Assembly: GCA_029237825.1 (NCBI GenBank)
Contig: JAQZBQ010000008.1
Coordinates: forward strand, 1 to 64,000
DNA length: 64,000 nucleotides
DNA from: Bacteroidota bacterium
GTDB taxonomy: Bacteria; Bacteroidota; Bacteroidia; B-17B0; Aurantibacillaceae
Direction: 5' to 3'
The translations under genes and the position numbers were made by a program. A model generated the notes under the pieces. The model did not search any database and was not told the DNA's origin. It saw nothing but the letters and a program-made list of their open reading frames with translations. Numbering within the stretch: position 1 is the first letter of the stretch; the number at the start of each line of letters is the position of its first letter. This document shows, piece after piece, positions 36,793 through 45,604 of the stretch.

Positions 36793-36881
36793 TAGTTAAT
36801 TTTCACACAAACACATACACAAACAAAAGATAAAACACACAACAGCAAAAAATCACTAACTAAACAAAACAACAAACAGCT
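36793..36881 (+). promoter_or_regulatory. A/C-rich, G-poor leader between gldK and gldL
   Basis: From about 36803 to 36881 the spacer is made almost wholly of A and C with some T, and has only a handful of G. It therefore can barely form secondary structure. Unstructured A-rich leaders promote initiation in Bacteroidota, which rarely use Shine-Dalgarno pairing. A translational enhancer for gldL is inferred. Confidence 0.4.
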
Positions 36882-37679
36882 ATGAGCAAACTTCCTAAAG
36901 TAACCGGTTTTAAAAAGTATTTACACTTAGCATCATGCTTTGGTGCGTCGATCGTAATCGTTGGAGCATTATTTAAAATTCAGCACTGGCCAGGTTCTGA
37001 TATCGCAATTATTGCAGGTCTTGGTACTGAAGCTGTGTTATTTATCCTGTTTGGTGTTGATATTCCGCATGAAGAATACGATTGGACATTAGCGTACCCT
37101 GAGTTAGGTGGTATGGGTGGCCATGATGAAGATGAGCATAGCCATGATACGGGATTACCAGTTTCCACTCAATTGGATAATATGTTAGCTGAAGCTAAAA
37201 TCGGGCCTGAGTTAATTGAAAGTTTGGGTACAGGAATGCGTTCATTAAGCGAAAGCGCTAGCAAAATTGGTGATATCAGCAATGCTACTGTTGCTACTAA
37301 CGAATATGTTGACAGCGTTAAAACAGCTTCTAAAAACGTTTCTCATTTAGCGGATACATATAGTAAAGCAGCGAGTTCAATTTCAAGTTTAGCTGAATCA
37401 AATGATGCTGGTTCTTCAATCGGTGAATCTTTAAATTCAGTTTCTAAAAACTTATCAGCTTTAAATGCAACTTACGAATTGCAGTTACAAGGTTCTCGTG
37501 GTCATTTAGAAGCAACTGAGAAGTTTTATGGTGGTTTAGCTGATCTAATGAAGAATCTTCATGATTCAGTTGATGATACTAAAAAATACCGTCAGGAAAT
37601 GGCTCAGTTATCAACTAATTTAACAGCACTGAATACCATTTATGGTAACATGTTAGGTGCAATGAATTTCAATAAATAG
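36882..37679 (+). CDS. gldL: Type IX motor inner-membrane protein GldL (PorL)
   Basis: GldL, with GldM, forms the proton-driven rotary motor of gliding and type IX secretion. The 265-residue protein has two membrane helices (about 18-35 and 45-63) with the conserved FKIQHWPGSD between them and FGVDIPHEEYDW after. A cytoplasmic tail of some 190 residues is rich in helix and coiled-coil-like sequence. A histidine/acid-rich stretch, GGHDEDEHSHDTG, follows the second helix at about 79-91. The gene is flanked by an A/C-rich leader upstream and a strong hairpin downstream. Confidence 0.96.
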   Translation: MSKLPKVTGFKKYLHLASCFGASIVIVGALFKIQHWPGSDIAIIAGLGTEAVLFILFGVDIPHEEYDWTLAYPELGGMGGHDEDEHSHDTGLPVSTQLDNMLAEAKIGPELIESLGTGMRSLSESASKIGDISNATVATNEYVDSVKTASKNVSHLADTYSKAASSISSLAESNDAGSSIGESLNSVSKNLSALNATYELQLQGSRGHLEATEKFYGGLADLMKNLHDSVDDTKKYRQEMAQLSTNLTALNTIYGNMLGAMNFNK

Positions 37680-37694
37680 TATTTAACCCACTAC

Positions 37695-37729
37695 GGAAAT
37701 GGATGAAAGCAACCCTTTCATTCATTTCC
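37695..37729 (+). promoter_or_regulatory. Strong hairpin in the gldL-gldM spacer
   Basis: GGAAATGGATGAAAG (37695-37709) pairs with CTTTCATTCATTTCC (37715-37729) over 15 bases with one G-U pair and a five-base CAACC loop. No T-run follows, so it is not a standard terminator. It lies 16 bases after the gldL stop and 42 before the gldM start. It could protect the 3' end of gldL mRNA or be a processing or attenuation site. Confidence 0.65.
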
Positions 37730-37771
37730 TATAAACTTATTTAAAACTTAAAAAAAAAATATTATTGAATT

Positions 37772-39439
37772 ATGGGAGGCGGTAAAGAAACACCAAGGCA
37801 GAAGATGATCGGTATGATGTACCTCGTATTGACTGCTCTTTTGGCAATGAACGTATCAAAACAAATTTTGCACGGTTATGTAGCGGTAAACGAAAGTATT
37901 GAAAAGGCGAAGGAAAATATGCACGAAAATAATGAGCGTCTTTTCAAAGCATTTGAAGAAATGGCTGGTAATACTGCAGCTGCGAAGCCTTACCTTGAAA
38001 AGGCAATTGTTGCTCAAAAAGAAATCATGGAGGTTTACAAATACATTGGGGAAGTTAGAACCAAAGTAATTGCTTTTACGGAGAAGAAAGATGAAAAGAC
38101 TGCTGACACCATGCGTTTGGAAATGATGGAAAAGACCGGTCAGATCGACAACTATGATGCACCAAGCGGATTTTTAATTGGATCGGAAGCTGCAACACCA
38201 AAAACAGGACCTTATTCAGCTAACGAATTAAAAGGAAAACTAAAGGGTTTGCATGATAAATTGGTTGGAATCGTTGATGCCATGCAGAAAGATCCAAAAA
38301 TTAAATTGCCTCAGGATGATTATGATGCATTAAAGAAAAAACTGAAGTCTATTGAACCGGATGAAACTCCTTTTATGGAAGGAAACGTAAAATTTGGTTG
38401 GGAAGCAAAAAACTTTTACCATTTACCTGAAGCTGCTGTTGTAACAACATTGAATAAGATGCAAGCAGATTTGAAAAATGTTGAAGCTGATATCTTGCAA
38501 GTTTTCTCAGGAGCTAGTGGTAAATTAGCGATTAAGTTTGACGCGATCAAAGCGCGTGTTGTGGCTCCTTCGTCTTACATTCAGGCAGGACAACCATACC
38601 AGGCAGACATCTTCCTTGCAGCTTCTTCATCCAAGTTGGCAGCTGGTGATATGGAAATCATCATTGGTGTTGACTCTGCAGCTGCTGCAAATGGTGCTAA
38701 AGGGACATTAGTGCCTATTGTTGCCGGTGAAGGTAAGTATGAAGTTGGTACTGGCGGAGAAGGTGATCAGGAGTACAAAGGAGTTATCAAGTATAAAAAT
38801 CCTGACGGTACTTTTAAGTATTATCCGTTTCAGCAATCGTATAAAGTTGCTAAATCTGCTGCAACAGTTTCGGCAGATCAAATGAACGTATTTTACGCTG
38901 GTGTTCCAAACCCTGTAACTGCTGCTGCTGCCGGTATTTCTCCTGCTGATATAAGTGTGAGTGCGAGCGGAGCTGGTGTAAAAGTTGCTCCTAAAGGAAA
39001 TGGTAAGTATGAGTTTACATTCAGCGGAACCGGTGAATGTATGGTTTCGGTATCTGCAAAAACAAAAGATGGTGTGAAATCACAAGGTCCGCCAATTAAA
39101 TTCCGTGTGAAGCCTTTGCCTAAACCAGAATTGAAATTAGGCGGTAAATTCGCTCCTCAGGAATTAAAAAGAAGTGAGCTTTCTTTAATAAGCGGCTTAG
39201 GTGCAGGGGCGAACGGATTTGATTTCCAGGCAAATTATGTTGTTATGTCTTGGGAAGTTGTTGGTAAAGTAAATGGTAAATTAGGGAATTCTGCTGGAAA
39301 TGGTAATAACCTGGATGCTACCGCTAAAGGTGTACTTTCAAAAGCAGATGTGGGTTCTAAAGTTTACATTGATGCTAAAATTAAAGGTCCGGATGGAAAA
39401 GTTACTTCTGTGACAAGTGCTATCAAAGTTGCACGATAA
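37772..39439 (+). CDS. gldM: Type IX motor protein GldM (PorM)
   Basis: GldM is the inner-membrane and periplasmic shaft of the type IX motor, with one N-terminal membrane helix inserted in the GldL ring and a long dimeric periplasmic part reaching GldK/GldN. The 555-residue protein has the invariant start GGGKETPRQKMIGMMYLVLTALLAMNVS (split here), a helical first periplasmic domain to about 225, and three beta-rich domains to the end. DGKVTSVTSAIKVAR closes the protein. gldN follows 16 bases later. Confidence 0.96.
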   Translation: MGGGKETPRQKMIGMMYLVLTALLAMNVSKQILHGYVAVNESIEKAKENMHENNERLFKAFEEMAGNTAAAKPYLEKAIVAQKEIMEVYKYIGEVRTKVIAFTEKKDEKTADTMRLEMMEKTGQIDNYDAPSGFLIGSEAATPKTGPYSANELKGKLKGLHDKLVGIVDAMQKDPKIKLPQDDYDALKKKLKSIEPDETPFMEGNVKFGWEAKNFYHLPEAAVVTTLNKMQADLKNVEADILQVFSGASGKLAIKFDAIKARVVAPSSYIQAGQPYQADIFLAASSSKLAAGDMEIIIGVDSAAAANGAKGTLVPIVAGEGKYEVGTGGEGDQEYKGVIKYKNPDGTFKYYPFQQSYKVAKSAATVSADQMNVFYAGVPNPVTAAAAGISPADISVSASGAGVKVAPKGNGKYEFTFSGTGECMVSVSAKTKDGVKSQGPPIKFRVKPLPKPELKLGGKFAPQELKRSELSLISGLGAGANGFDFQANYVVMSWEVVGKVNGKLGNSAGNGNNLDATAKGVLSKADVGSKVYIDAKIKGPDGKVTSVTSAIKVAR

Positions 39440-39455
39440 TAATTTAAAAATAGGA

Positions 39456-40319
39456 ATGATGATAAATTTCAAACAGATTTTATTAATTGCTATCTTCTAT
39501 ACAGTAGCTTTTAATGCGAATGCTCAACAAGGTGTTTTTCAACCGGGAGATTATAGGGATGGAATTTATGACAAAGAAAATTCAACCAATCGTCGTTTCA
39601 TACCCTATACACATTTGCGTGAGGCAGATGTGAATTGGGAAAAGCGTGTTTGGAGACGTTTGGATATGCGCGAAAAGCAAAATCATCAGTTATATTATCC
39701 AATTACGGCTGTTACAAGCAGAATTTCCCTGATGCAGGTGATTTCTAAATATGTTTTGTCCGGGCAGATTATCGCCTTTAAAGACGAAGAGTTTTTAGAG
39801 CCTTTGGAATTAGGTTTTATCCGTGATAAAATGGTTATTCGTGAAGATTCAGCTGAAGTTGAGGAATACGACAAAGATGGGAATGCTTTTTTTGTAAAAA
39901 AGCCGGGTGCAGTGGATTCTACCTGGACCTTTGAATTTTTCTCCTCTTTGGAATTAAAAGAAGACTGGTTTTTTGATAAGCAAAAGTCAGTTTTAGAAGT
40001 TAGGATATTGGCTATGGGATTCAATGTGATCAATCCAAAAAAGCCTGACTTAGGAGAATTTAATTTGTTTTATACTTATTTCCCAGCTTGCCGGCCGTTT
40101 TTTGCAAAACACGAAGTGTATAATGCAAAAAATGATTCTGAGCGACGTACATTCGAAGACATTTTCTGGAAGCGACAGTTTTCTTCAACAGCAATCAAGG
40201 AAACCAATGTATATGATCGTTCAATCGAACGTTACTCGAAAGGAATTGATGCACTGTTAGAATCTGATCGGATTAAAAACGACATTTTCCGCTGGGAACA
40301 TGATTTATGGCATTTCTAA
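39456..40319 (+). CDS. gldN: Gliding/T9SS periplasmic protein GldN (PorN)
   Basis: GldN partners GldK in the periplasmic ring of the type IX system. I chose the ATG at 39456 (MMINFKQILLIA), or the next one at 39459, because the signal peptide then ends at NANAQQ; a longer frame from 39417 would overlap gldM. The mature part has the usual DGIYDKENSTNRRFIPYT, EADVNWEKRVWRRLDMREK and FEDIFWKRQFSSTA motifs (each interrupted as the family shows). The length, 287 residues, is normal. A strong terminator follows, so this is the end of the gld transcript. Confidence 0.94.
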   Translation: MMINFKQILLIAIFYTVAFNANAQQGVFQPGDYRDGIYDKENSTNRRFIPYTHLREADVNWEKRVWRRLDMREKQNHQLYYPITAVTSRISLMQVISKYVLSGQIIAFKDEEFLEPLELGFIRDKMVIREDSAEVEEYDKDGNAFFVKKPGAVDSTWTFEFFSSLELKEDWFFDKQKSVLEVRILAMGFNVINPKKPDLGEFNLFYTYFPACRPFFAKHEVYNAKNDSERRTFEDIFWKRQFSSTAIKETNVYDRSIERYSKGIDALLESDRIKNDIFRWEHDLWHF

Positions 40320-40335
40320 TGATAGCCGAAAATTT

Positions 40336-40366
40336 AAAACCTCTTGTGAAAACAAGAGGTTTTTTT
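40336..40366 (+). terminator. Factor-independent terminator after gldN
   Basis: CCTCTTGT (40340-40347) pairs with ACAAGAGG (40352-40359) across a GAAA loop and is followed by seven T. The A-tract before the stem lets it work on the opposite strand too, serving the convergent UbiD gene. Confidence 0.9.
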
Positions 40367-40398
40367 ATGGCATGTTATTTATATTACTCGATCGTAGC

Positions 40399-42234
40399 TT
40401 ATTTCAAAGTGTGTAAGCTGCCGCCTTTTTCAAAGAGTTTGTCCACCCGCTTTTCAATTTCAGGATTCTTTTCCAACACCGGAGCATGGTGAGGTTTTAT
40501 GCGCGCGTCCATAATCATATTATCGCATGCAAAATGCTTGAATTCGGTTGATTCGTTAATGCCATAAATATCATGACTTGGATTTGAGCGTGTAAAGGTT
40601 ACCCACAACCAATTAGTTAAGGTCGCAGCTGTGAATGTGGCATCATCCGTCAGTACGATCATAGGGAAACCCTTCAGATCAATTTGCTTTTGTTTCACTT
40701 CTTCATTAAAATTTTCAAATTCCCGTTTTGCTATTTCATAGCTTTCAAATGGATTACTTTGAAGTACCAATACCCCGGGAAGCGCCACGCAGGGATTTGA
40801 AAACGTGCTCAGTCCTGATAAGGAAGGATGAATTTCTTTTCCAAGAGTCCGGATTTTATCGCCATAGGCCGCCACAACCAGTTTACTGCCACTGTTCAAT
40901 CCCGTACCGCTGTAATCGAGCGTGTCAATGCTAGTATTGGTATAAAAGTGTAAATCACGTCTTAAATTAACCCGCTCAAGCATGTATTGATAGAACTCCG
41001 ATTCATTATGAGTCGACAATCTATGTGTCTCTTCTGCTGTTATAAATAGGTATTTTGCCAGACTCAATTGTCCTTTTCCTAAAATATGATTAGCAATTGT
41101 AAGTAATTCTGCTGGTTGTTTTGTCTGATTATAAGGTGTATAACGCTCACTCCCTATAGCAAGTAGTAACGGATGTACACCAGCTGCGTCAATGGCATGA
41201 ACTTCTTTAACACCAGGCAATTCATGTTTAATAGCATTACCGGTGAGTTCATGTATAATTTGTCCGAAACTTGTATCTTCCTGTGGTGGCCGCCCCACCA
41301 CTGTAAATGGCCAAATGGCGTCTTCCCGATGGTAAACCTTATGAACCCGCATCATTGGGAAATCATGTTTTAAACTATAATATCCCAGATGATCACCAAA
41401 TGGGCCTTCCGGTTTATTTTCATTTGGGTACACTTCTCCCGTAATTACAAAATCGGCATCAGTGCTCACACAATATCCATTCTCGTAGGAATACCTGAAC
41501 CTCCTATTTCCAAGGGATCCTGCAAAGGTCATTTCGCTTAATCCTTCCGGTAATGGCATAACAGCTGCAACGGCATGACTCGGCGGGCCACCAATAAATA
41601 CAGATACTTTTAATGGTTTTCCTGCCTTGTTCGCTTTGCTTTGATGAACGCCAATACCCCGGTGCAACTGGTAATGTAAGCCTATTTCCTTGTTTAAGAG
41701 ATAGTCGTTGCCGTTCAACTGTATCCTATACATTCCTAAATTAGAATTCATGATACCTGGTTTATCGACATCTTCACTATACACCTGAGGTAGGGTTACA
41801 AATGCGCCACCATCCATTGGCCAATGTTTAATTAAAGGCAACTGGTCAATTGTAGTTTCTTTAAATAGTACTGGTTTTGAAAATGGATTTTTTAACGGCA
41901 GTGCGGAAAGGGCAGTCATGGAAATGCCCGCATATTTAATAGGATTTTTGAAGGCTTTTAAAGGATTGTTTTTGATTTCGATCAATTCCTGTATTTGCGA
42001 AAAGGTATCCCTGAAAATAAATTTACTGCGTTCTAATGTGCCGTAAACATTAGAAGCGCATTTGAACGAAGTCCCTTTCACATTTTCATAAAGTAGGGCA
42101 GGCCCGCCCATTTCATACACCCGTAAATGGATGGCAGCCATCTCGAGATCAGGATCAACTTCTTCTTTTATTCTAATAAGGTGATTGTTTTTCTCTAAAT
42201 CAACCAGGCAATCTTTTAAACTTTTATATCCCAT
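40399..42234 (-). CDS. UbiD family prenyl-FMN-dependent decarboxylase
   Basis: A 611-residue UbiD-type decarboxylase needing prenylated FMN from UbiX. Features are the start LVDLEKNNHLIRIKEEVDPDLEMAAIHLRV (split), VFIGGPPSHAVAAVMPLPEG, the central EGPFGDHLGYYSL block with active-site Glu, and KVYHREDAIWPFTVVGRPPQED. Similar Bacteroidota proteins are annotated as menaquinone biosynthesis decarboxylase (MqnP/UbiD-like). Its length is typical of that group, larger than E. coli UbiD (497). No ubiX lies in the window. It is convergent with the gld cluster. Confidence 0.9.
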   Translation of the reverse strand: MGYKSLKDCLVDLEKNNHLIRIKEEVDPDLEMAAIHLRVYEMGGPALLYENVKGTSFKCASNVYGTLERSKFIFRDTFSQIQELIEIKNNPLKAFKNPIKYAGISMTALSALPLKNPFSKPVLFKETTIDQLPLIKHWPMDGGAFVTLPQVYSEDVDKPGIMNSNLGMYRIQLNGNDYLLNKEIGLHYQLHRGIGVHQSKANKAGKPLKVSVFIGGPPSHAVAAVMPLPEGLSEMTFAGSLGNRRFRYSYENGYCVSTDADFVITGEVYPNENKPEGPFGDHLGYYSLKHDFPMMRVHKVYHREDAIWPFTVVGRPPQEDTSFGQIIHELTGNAIKHELPGVKEVHAIDAAGVHPLLLAIGSERYTPYNQTKQPAELLTIANHILGKGQLSLAKYLFITAEETHRLSTHNESEFYQYMLERVNLRRDLHFYTNTSIDTLDYSGTGLNSGSKLVVAAYGDKIRTLGKEIHPSLSGLSTFSNPCVALPGVLVLQSNPFESYEIAKREFENFNEEVKQKQIDLKGFPMIVLTDDATFTAATLTNWLWVTFTRSNPSHDIYGINESTEFKHFACDNMIMDARIKPHHAPVLEKNPEIEKRVDKLFEKGGSLHTLK

Positions 42235-42273
42235 GAAATTGCTCCTAATGCAAGGTTAAAGATACTAATAAAA

Positions 42274-43707
42274 TCACGCTTTATTTATTGAAGTCACGAT
42301 CCACTCGTAATCCGAAGTGTTGATCTTTTCATTGCAGTAAGTACACACTGTGCTTATAGAATCTATATAGGGCGCGCCGCAATGCGCACATTCATAACTC
42401 CACAGCCTGCTTTTTGATCGTGTTTTTCCTTCTTTTCTGCTAAGTGTGATTTCGCCCCAGTGTGTTTCGATTTCTTTATCGAGCTTTCTTATTTTGCCGT
42501 TAAGCAACCTAACACGTTGTGACGTGTAAACGATTTCAAAACTCAGGTGATACAGGTGATCTTCAAAAACACTATCTGAAAATGTGACCCGATTTATATA
42601 AAACCGGTTGTAAATGAACGGCTTGTCGTTTTCGTTTCTTAGGTTAGCAACAACTTCTGGCGTTCCAAAACGGTTAAACAATTCGGGTTTGTTCCATGCG
42701 GAGGCAAACAGATAGTGGATGAATGCCTTTGCAGCCTTATCTTCCAGGGTTTGCATGCATGCATCCTCGCTTTTAAAAAGTGCCAGTATGTTGTCTTTAT
42801 TTACATCCTCATTGATGTCGTCATCATAATCTTCTTCCTGGGTAATATCTGAAAGAAACCAGTCATAATCTCCAAGGTAAGTAATGGTTTGACATGATGG
42901 ACATTTACTGACTTCGCCTCCGTTTGTATTAAGTTCGTTTCCGCAATTCGGACAGGAGTTATCTGTGTAAAGATTTTTGTTAATTGCACCGGATTTTTTA
43001 ATGAACGTCCAGTATTCCATGCCATGTTCTGCAATGTAGTTTTCATTGAGTTCCGGCATTTTTTCGGAAATGAACTGGTCGTTCATTTGAAAATAAATTG
43101 CTACAGTAATCACACTGAAGGAACCTTCCGTATAGGCCTTCATATACTCAACTTTTATAATGGAAATATTGGTGAGCATATTTTTCTGACCCAATTGGTT
43201 CATCATGTCAAACTGTAGAATGAAGCGCTGGTATAATCCATCACTAATCCAGTTTCGTACCATTGAAAGATCCTGGTTCTGCCATGCTTTTTGAATCGCT
43301 AAAAAGGCAATCTTAACCTTGGCAATGAACGCATCTGTTTGAAATCCAGGATTGGATTTTATTAGAGATTCTACAACAGTAGAATTAGCGAGCTTTTTGG
43401 GCCGCTGTTCCCCTGGCGGATCAGGATTTCTTTTTGCGTATATAATAGCCTTGACAATAACAATTATAAAAAAGAGAACAACGCCCAGCACAAGTGCGAC
43501 AACAATTTTCACAACCCAAGGTGGTGCCTGTGTTCCATGCCCCGACGAATGATGAGAGGAAGAAGAGTATGACGAATGTGACGAGGAGGAAGAGCCAGAA
43601 CTGCTGCTTCCTCCGCCACCACCGCCAGCCCTTGAAAATAAAACGGTGGAAGAGAGCAAAAATACTAAGAGTAAAAACGGATTAAGAAATTTCATTTTGA
43701 ACCGCAT
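42274..43707 (-). CDS. Tim44-like domain membrane protein with two zinc ribbons
   Basis: A 477-residue protein: signal peptide, then a low-complexity Gly/Ser/His segment (about 28-60, GGGGGGSSSSG then HSSYSSSSHHSSGHG), one membrane helix (66-90), a Tim44/NTF2-like domain (about 118-240), a zinc ribbon (CPNCG..CPSC, about 257-275), a second NTF2-like region, and a second ribbon (CAHCGAPY..CTYC) near the end. ATGs at 43707 and 43695 are both possible; the latter gives MKFLNPFLL. Tim44-like bacterial proteins have no settled role. No partner gene is evident; its neighbours are a UbiD decarboxylase and a divergent SnoaL-like gene. Confidence 0.78.
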   Translation of the reverse strand: MRFKMKFLNPFLLLVFLLSSTVLFSRAGGGGGGSSSSGSSSSSHSSYSSSSHHSSGHGTQAPPWVVKIVVALVLGVVLFFIIVIVKAIIYAKRNPDPPGEQRPKKLANSTVVESLIKSNPGFQTDAFIAKVKIAFLAIQKAWQNQDLSMVRNWISDGLYQRFILQFDMMNQLGQKNMLTNISIIKVEYMKAYTEGSFSVITVAIYFQMNDQFISEKMPELNENYIAEHGMEYWTFIKKSGAINKNLYTDNSCPNCGNELNTNGGEVSKCPSCQTITYLGDYDWFLSDITQEEDYDDDINEDVNKDNILALFKSEDACMQTLEDKAAKAFIHYLFASAWNKPELFNRFGTPEVVANLRNENDKPFIYNRFYINRVTFSDSVFEDHLYHLSFEIVYTSQRVRLLNGKIRKLDKEIETHWGEITLSRKEGKTRSKSRLWSYECAHCGAPYIDSISTVCTYCNEKINTSDYEWIVTSINKA

Positions 43708-43780
43708 CTATTTAAAATTAATAATTATTTACTATCGAGGATCGTTAAAATGCCAGTAACTTTAAAATTAATTTTTTCAG

Positions 43781-44143
43781 ATGAGCGTCACGACAAATAA
43801 ACAAATTGCCCAACAATGGTTTCTTGCATTTAATGAACACAACCTGGATGATCTGCTTAACTTATATACCGATGAGGCGGAACATTACAGTCCAAAATTG
43901 AAAGTAAGAATGCCGGAAACTAATGGTTTGATAAAAGGAAAAACTGCGTTACGCTCTTGGTGGCAGGATGCATTTGATCGCTTACCTTCATTACGCTATG
44001 AGATTAAGAAGTTAACTGCCGACGAAGAACAGGTTTTTATGGAATACGTGAGACATGTTGATGGAGAGGAAGAACTTTTTGTTGGCGAAGTGCTTGTCAT
44101 TGAGAACGGGAAGATTAAATTTTCACGCGTTTACCATGGCTAA
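43781..44143 (+). CDS. SnoaL-like / NTF2 family protein
   Basis: A 120-residue SnoaL-like, NTF2-fold protein. It begins KQIAQQWFLAFNEHNLDDLLNLYTDEAEHYSP (split) and ends in a beta sheet with GEVLVIENGKIKFSRVYHG, the family's standard ending. Members are polyketide cyclases, limonene-epoxide-hydrolase-like enzymes or binding proteins, and no function can be assigned here. A TAACTTTA element at 43757-43764 resembles a -7 box but lacks a good partner. Confidence 0.82.
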   Translation: MSVTTNKQIAQQWFLAFNEHNLDDLLNLYTDEAEHYSPKLKVRMPETNGLIKGKTALRSWWQDAFDRLPSLRYEIKKLTADEEQVFMEYVRHVDGEEELFVGEVLVIENGKIKFSRVYHG

Positions 44144-44203
44144 TGGTTCTTTTACGATTTATTAACTGGATTTTTAAGAGAGATTGAGTATCTTAGGCAT
44201 GCT

Positions 44204-45469
44204 ATGAAAAGATTTGTTTTAATTGTATTAATCTTCTTTGCAACATTCCGTTGCTTTGGCAGTTATATATTGATCCCAATGGATAATACCCAGAAGAATC
44301 ATTTGAAGGCATATGGGATTGCTTATTGGGCGTTGAAAGGTGAACTCGAAATTCAATGGTTAACAAATTATCGTGGCGGAAGTTTTTTAATCCCAAACTC
44401 AAAACCTGTCACTACAGAATGTACCATTCGGGGTATTAGTTACGAAATTATTTCTGATGCGCAATCAAACGGTATTCTGGGCGAAATCTCAAATCCGGAA
44501 GTTAATCAGGATGCGATTAAACTTGAAAAAGCGCCAAGAATTGCTGTTTATTCTCCAAAAATTAAACAACCCTGGGATGACGCCGTAACCATGGTTTTAA
44601 AATATGCGGAGATTCCCTACGACGTTGTTTATGATGAGGAAATTTTGAGTGAAAAGCTGGCAGATTATGATTGGCTTCATTTACACCATGAAGATTTTAC
44701 CGGACAGTACGGACGGTTTTATGCCGGATTTAACCAGGCTGCATGGTATCAAACCGAAGTCAGGGATAATGAAGAGCGCGCTAAAAAATTGGGGTTTTCA
44801 AAGGTATCGCACTTAAAATTAGCCGTGGCAAAAAAAATAAACGATTATGTATTTACAGGCGGCTTTTTATTTGCGATGTGTAGCGCTACCGATAGTTACG
44901 ATATTGCACTTGCTGCGGAAGGAGTGGATATATGCGAATCCATGTTTGATCATGATCCTGCCGATCCAGCTATGAATAAAAAGATCAATTATGATAAAGG
45001 TTATGCGTTTGAGAAATATCAATTAAGTACGAATCCATACGAGTATGAATTTTCTACAATTGATGCCACTACACCTCGCAGACAGTACGGGATGAATAAG
45101 GATAATGATGTTTTTACACTTTTTGAATTTTCTGCAAAGTGGGACCCTGTACCCACCATGCTGTGTCAAAATCATGAACAAACCATAAAAGGGTTTTACG
45201 GACAAACTACAGCTTTTACAAAAACATACATTAAAAAAAATATTTTAATTCTTGGCGAAGCGAAAGCTTACAATGAAGCGAGGTACATTCATGGTGATCA
45301 CGGAAAAGGAACCTGGACGTTTTACGGAGGGCATGATCCGGAAGATTATGAACATCGGGTAGAGGATCCTCCAACGGATTTAAGTTTGCATCCTAATTCA
45401 CCGGGTTACCGTTTAATTTTAAATAACATTTTGTTCCCTGCAGCTAAGAAGAAGAAACAAAAGACTTAG
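44204..45469 (+). CDS. Conserved exported Bacteroidota protein (often labelled asparagine synthetase B)
   Basis: A 421-residue protein of a conserved Bacteroidota family that databases often call asparagine synthetase B. I see no N-terminal nucleophile Cys2, no glutaminase fold and no PP-loop SGGxDS motif, so that label seems wrong. It has a signal peptide (1-19, ending in CFGSYI), then LIPMDNTQKNHLKAYGIAYW, WLTNYRGGSFLIPN, KIKQPWDDAVTMVLKYAEIPY, DWLHLHHEDFTGQYG, FAMCSATDSYDIALAAEGVD and FYGGHDPEDYEHRVEDPP. The FAMC and HHEDFTGQYG blocks suggest a class I glutamine-amidotransferase-like or ThuA-like fold, but this is only a guess. The protein ends in KKKKQKT. Confidence 0.8.
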   Translation: MKRFVLIVLIFFATFRCFGSYILIPMDNTQKNHLKAYGIAYWALKGELEIQWLTNYRGGSFLIPNSKPVTTECTIRGISYEIISDAQSNGILGEISNPEVNQDAIKLEKAPRIAVYSPKIKQPWDDAVTMVLKYAEIPYDVVYDEEILSEKLADYDWLHLHHEDFTGQYGRFYAGFNQAAWYQTEVRDNEERAKKLGFSKVSHLKLAVAKKINDYVFTGGFLFAMCSATDSYDIALAAEGVDICESMFDHDPADPAMNKKINYDKGYAFEKYQLSTNPYEYEFSTIDATTPRRQYGMNKDNDVFTLFEFSAKWDPVPTMLCQNHEQTIKGFYGQTTAFTKTYIKKNILILGEAKAYNEARYIHGDHGKGTWTFYGGHDPEDYEHRVEDPPTDLSLHPNSPGYRLILNNILFPAAKKKKQKT

Positions 45470-45487
45470 ACTCTGTTTTTAAGATTT

Positions 45488-45598
45488 GGGCGCGTTCCTG
45501 CGAAGAGACAGGCAGGAACCGGGCTGTCGCTGCAATCTTTTCCTGCACTTCAACAAGCTCAGTGCATGGCAAAGGATTTTCGCTTGCATCCCTCGCGG
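45488..45598 (+). repeat. Dispersed intergenic palindromic repeat, copy 2
   Basis: On the plus strand this has the GGGCGCGTTCC opening, a GGAACCGGGCTGTCGCTG segment, CAATCTTTTCCTGCACTT, a loop containing CAACAAGCTCAGTG, then CAAAGGATTTTCGCTTGCAT and CCCTCGCG. It aligns with copy 1 (221-328) and copy 3 (59107-59218) in the flanks, with a different stem-loop. It lies between two converging genes and may end both transcripts. Confidence 0.7.
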
Positions 45599-45604
45599 AA
45601 AAAA

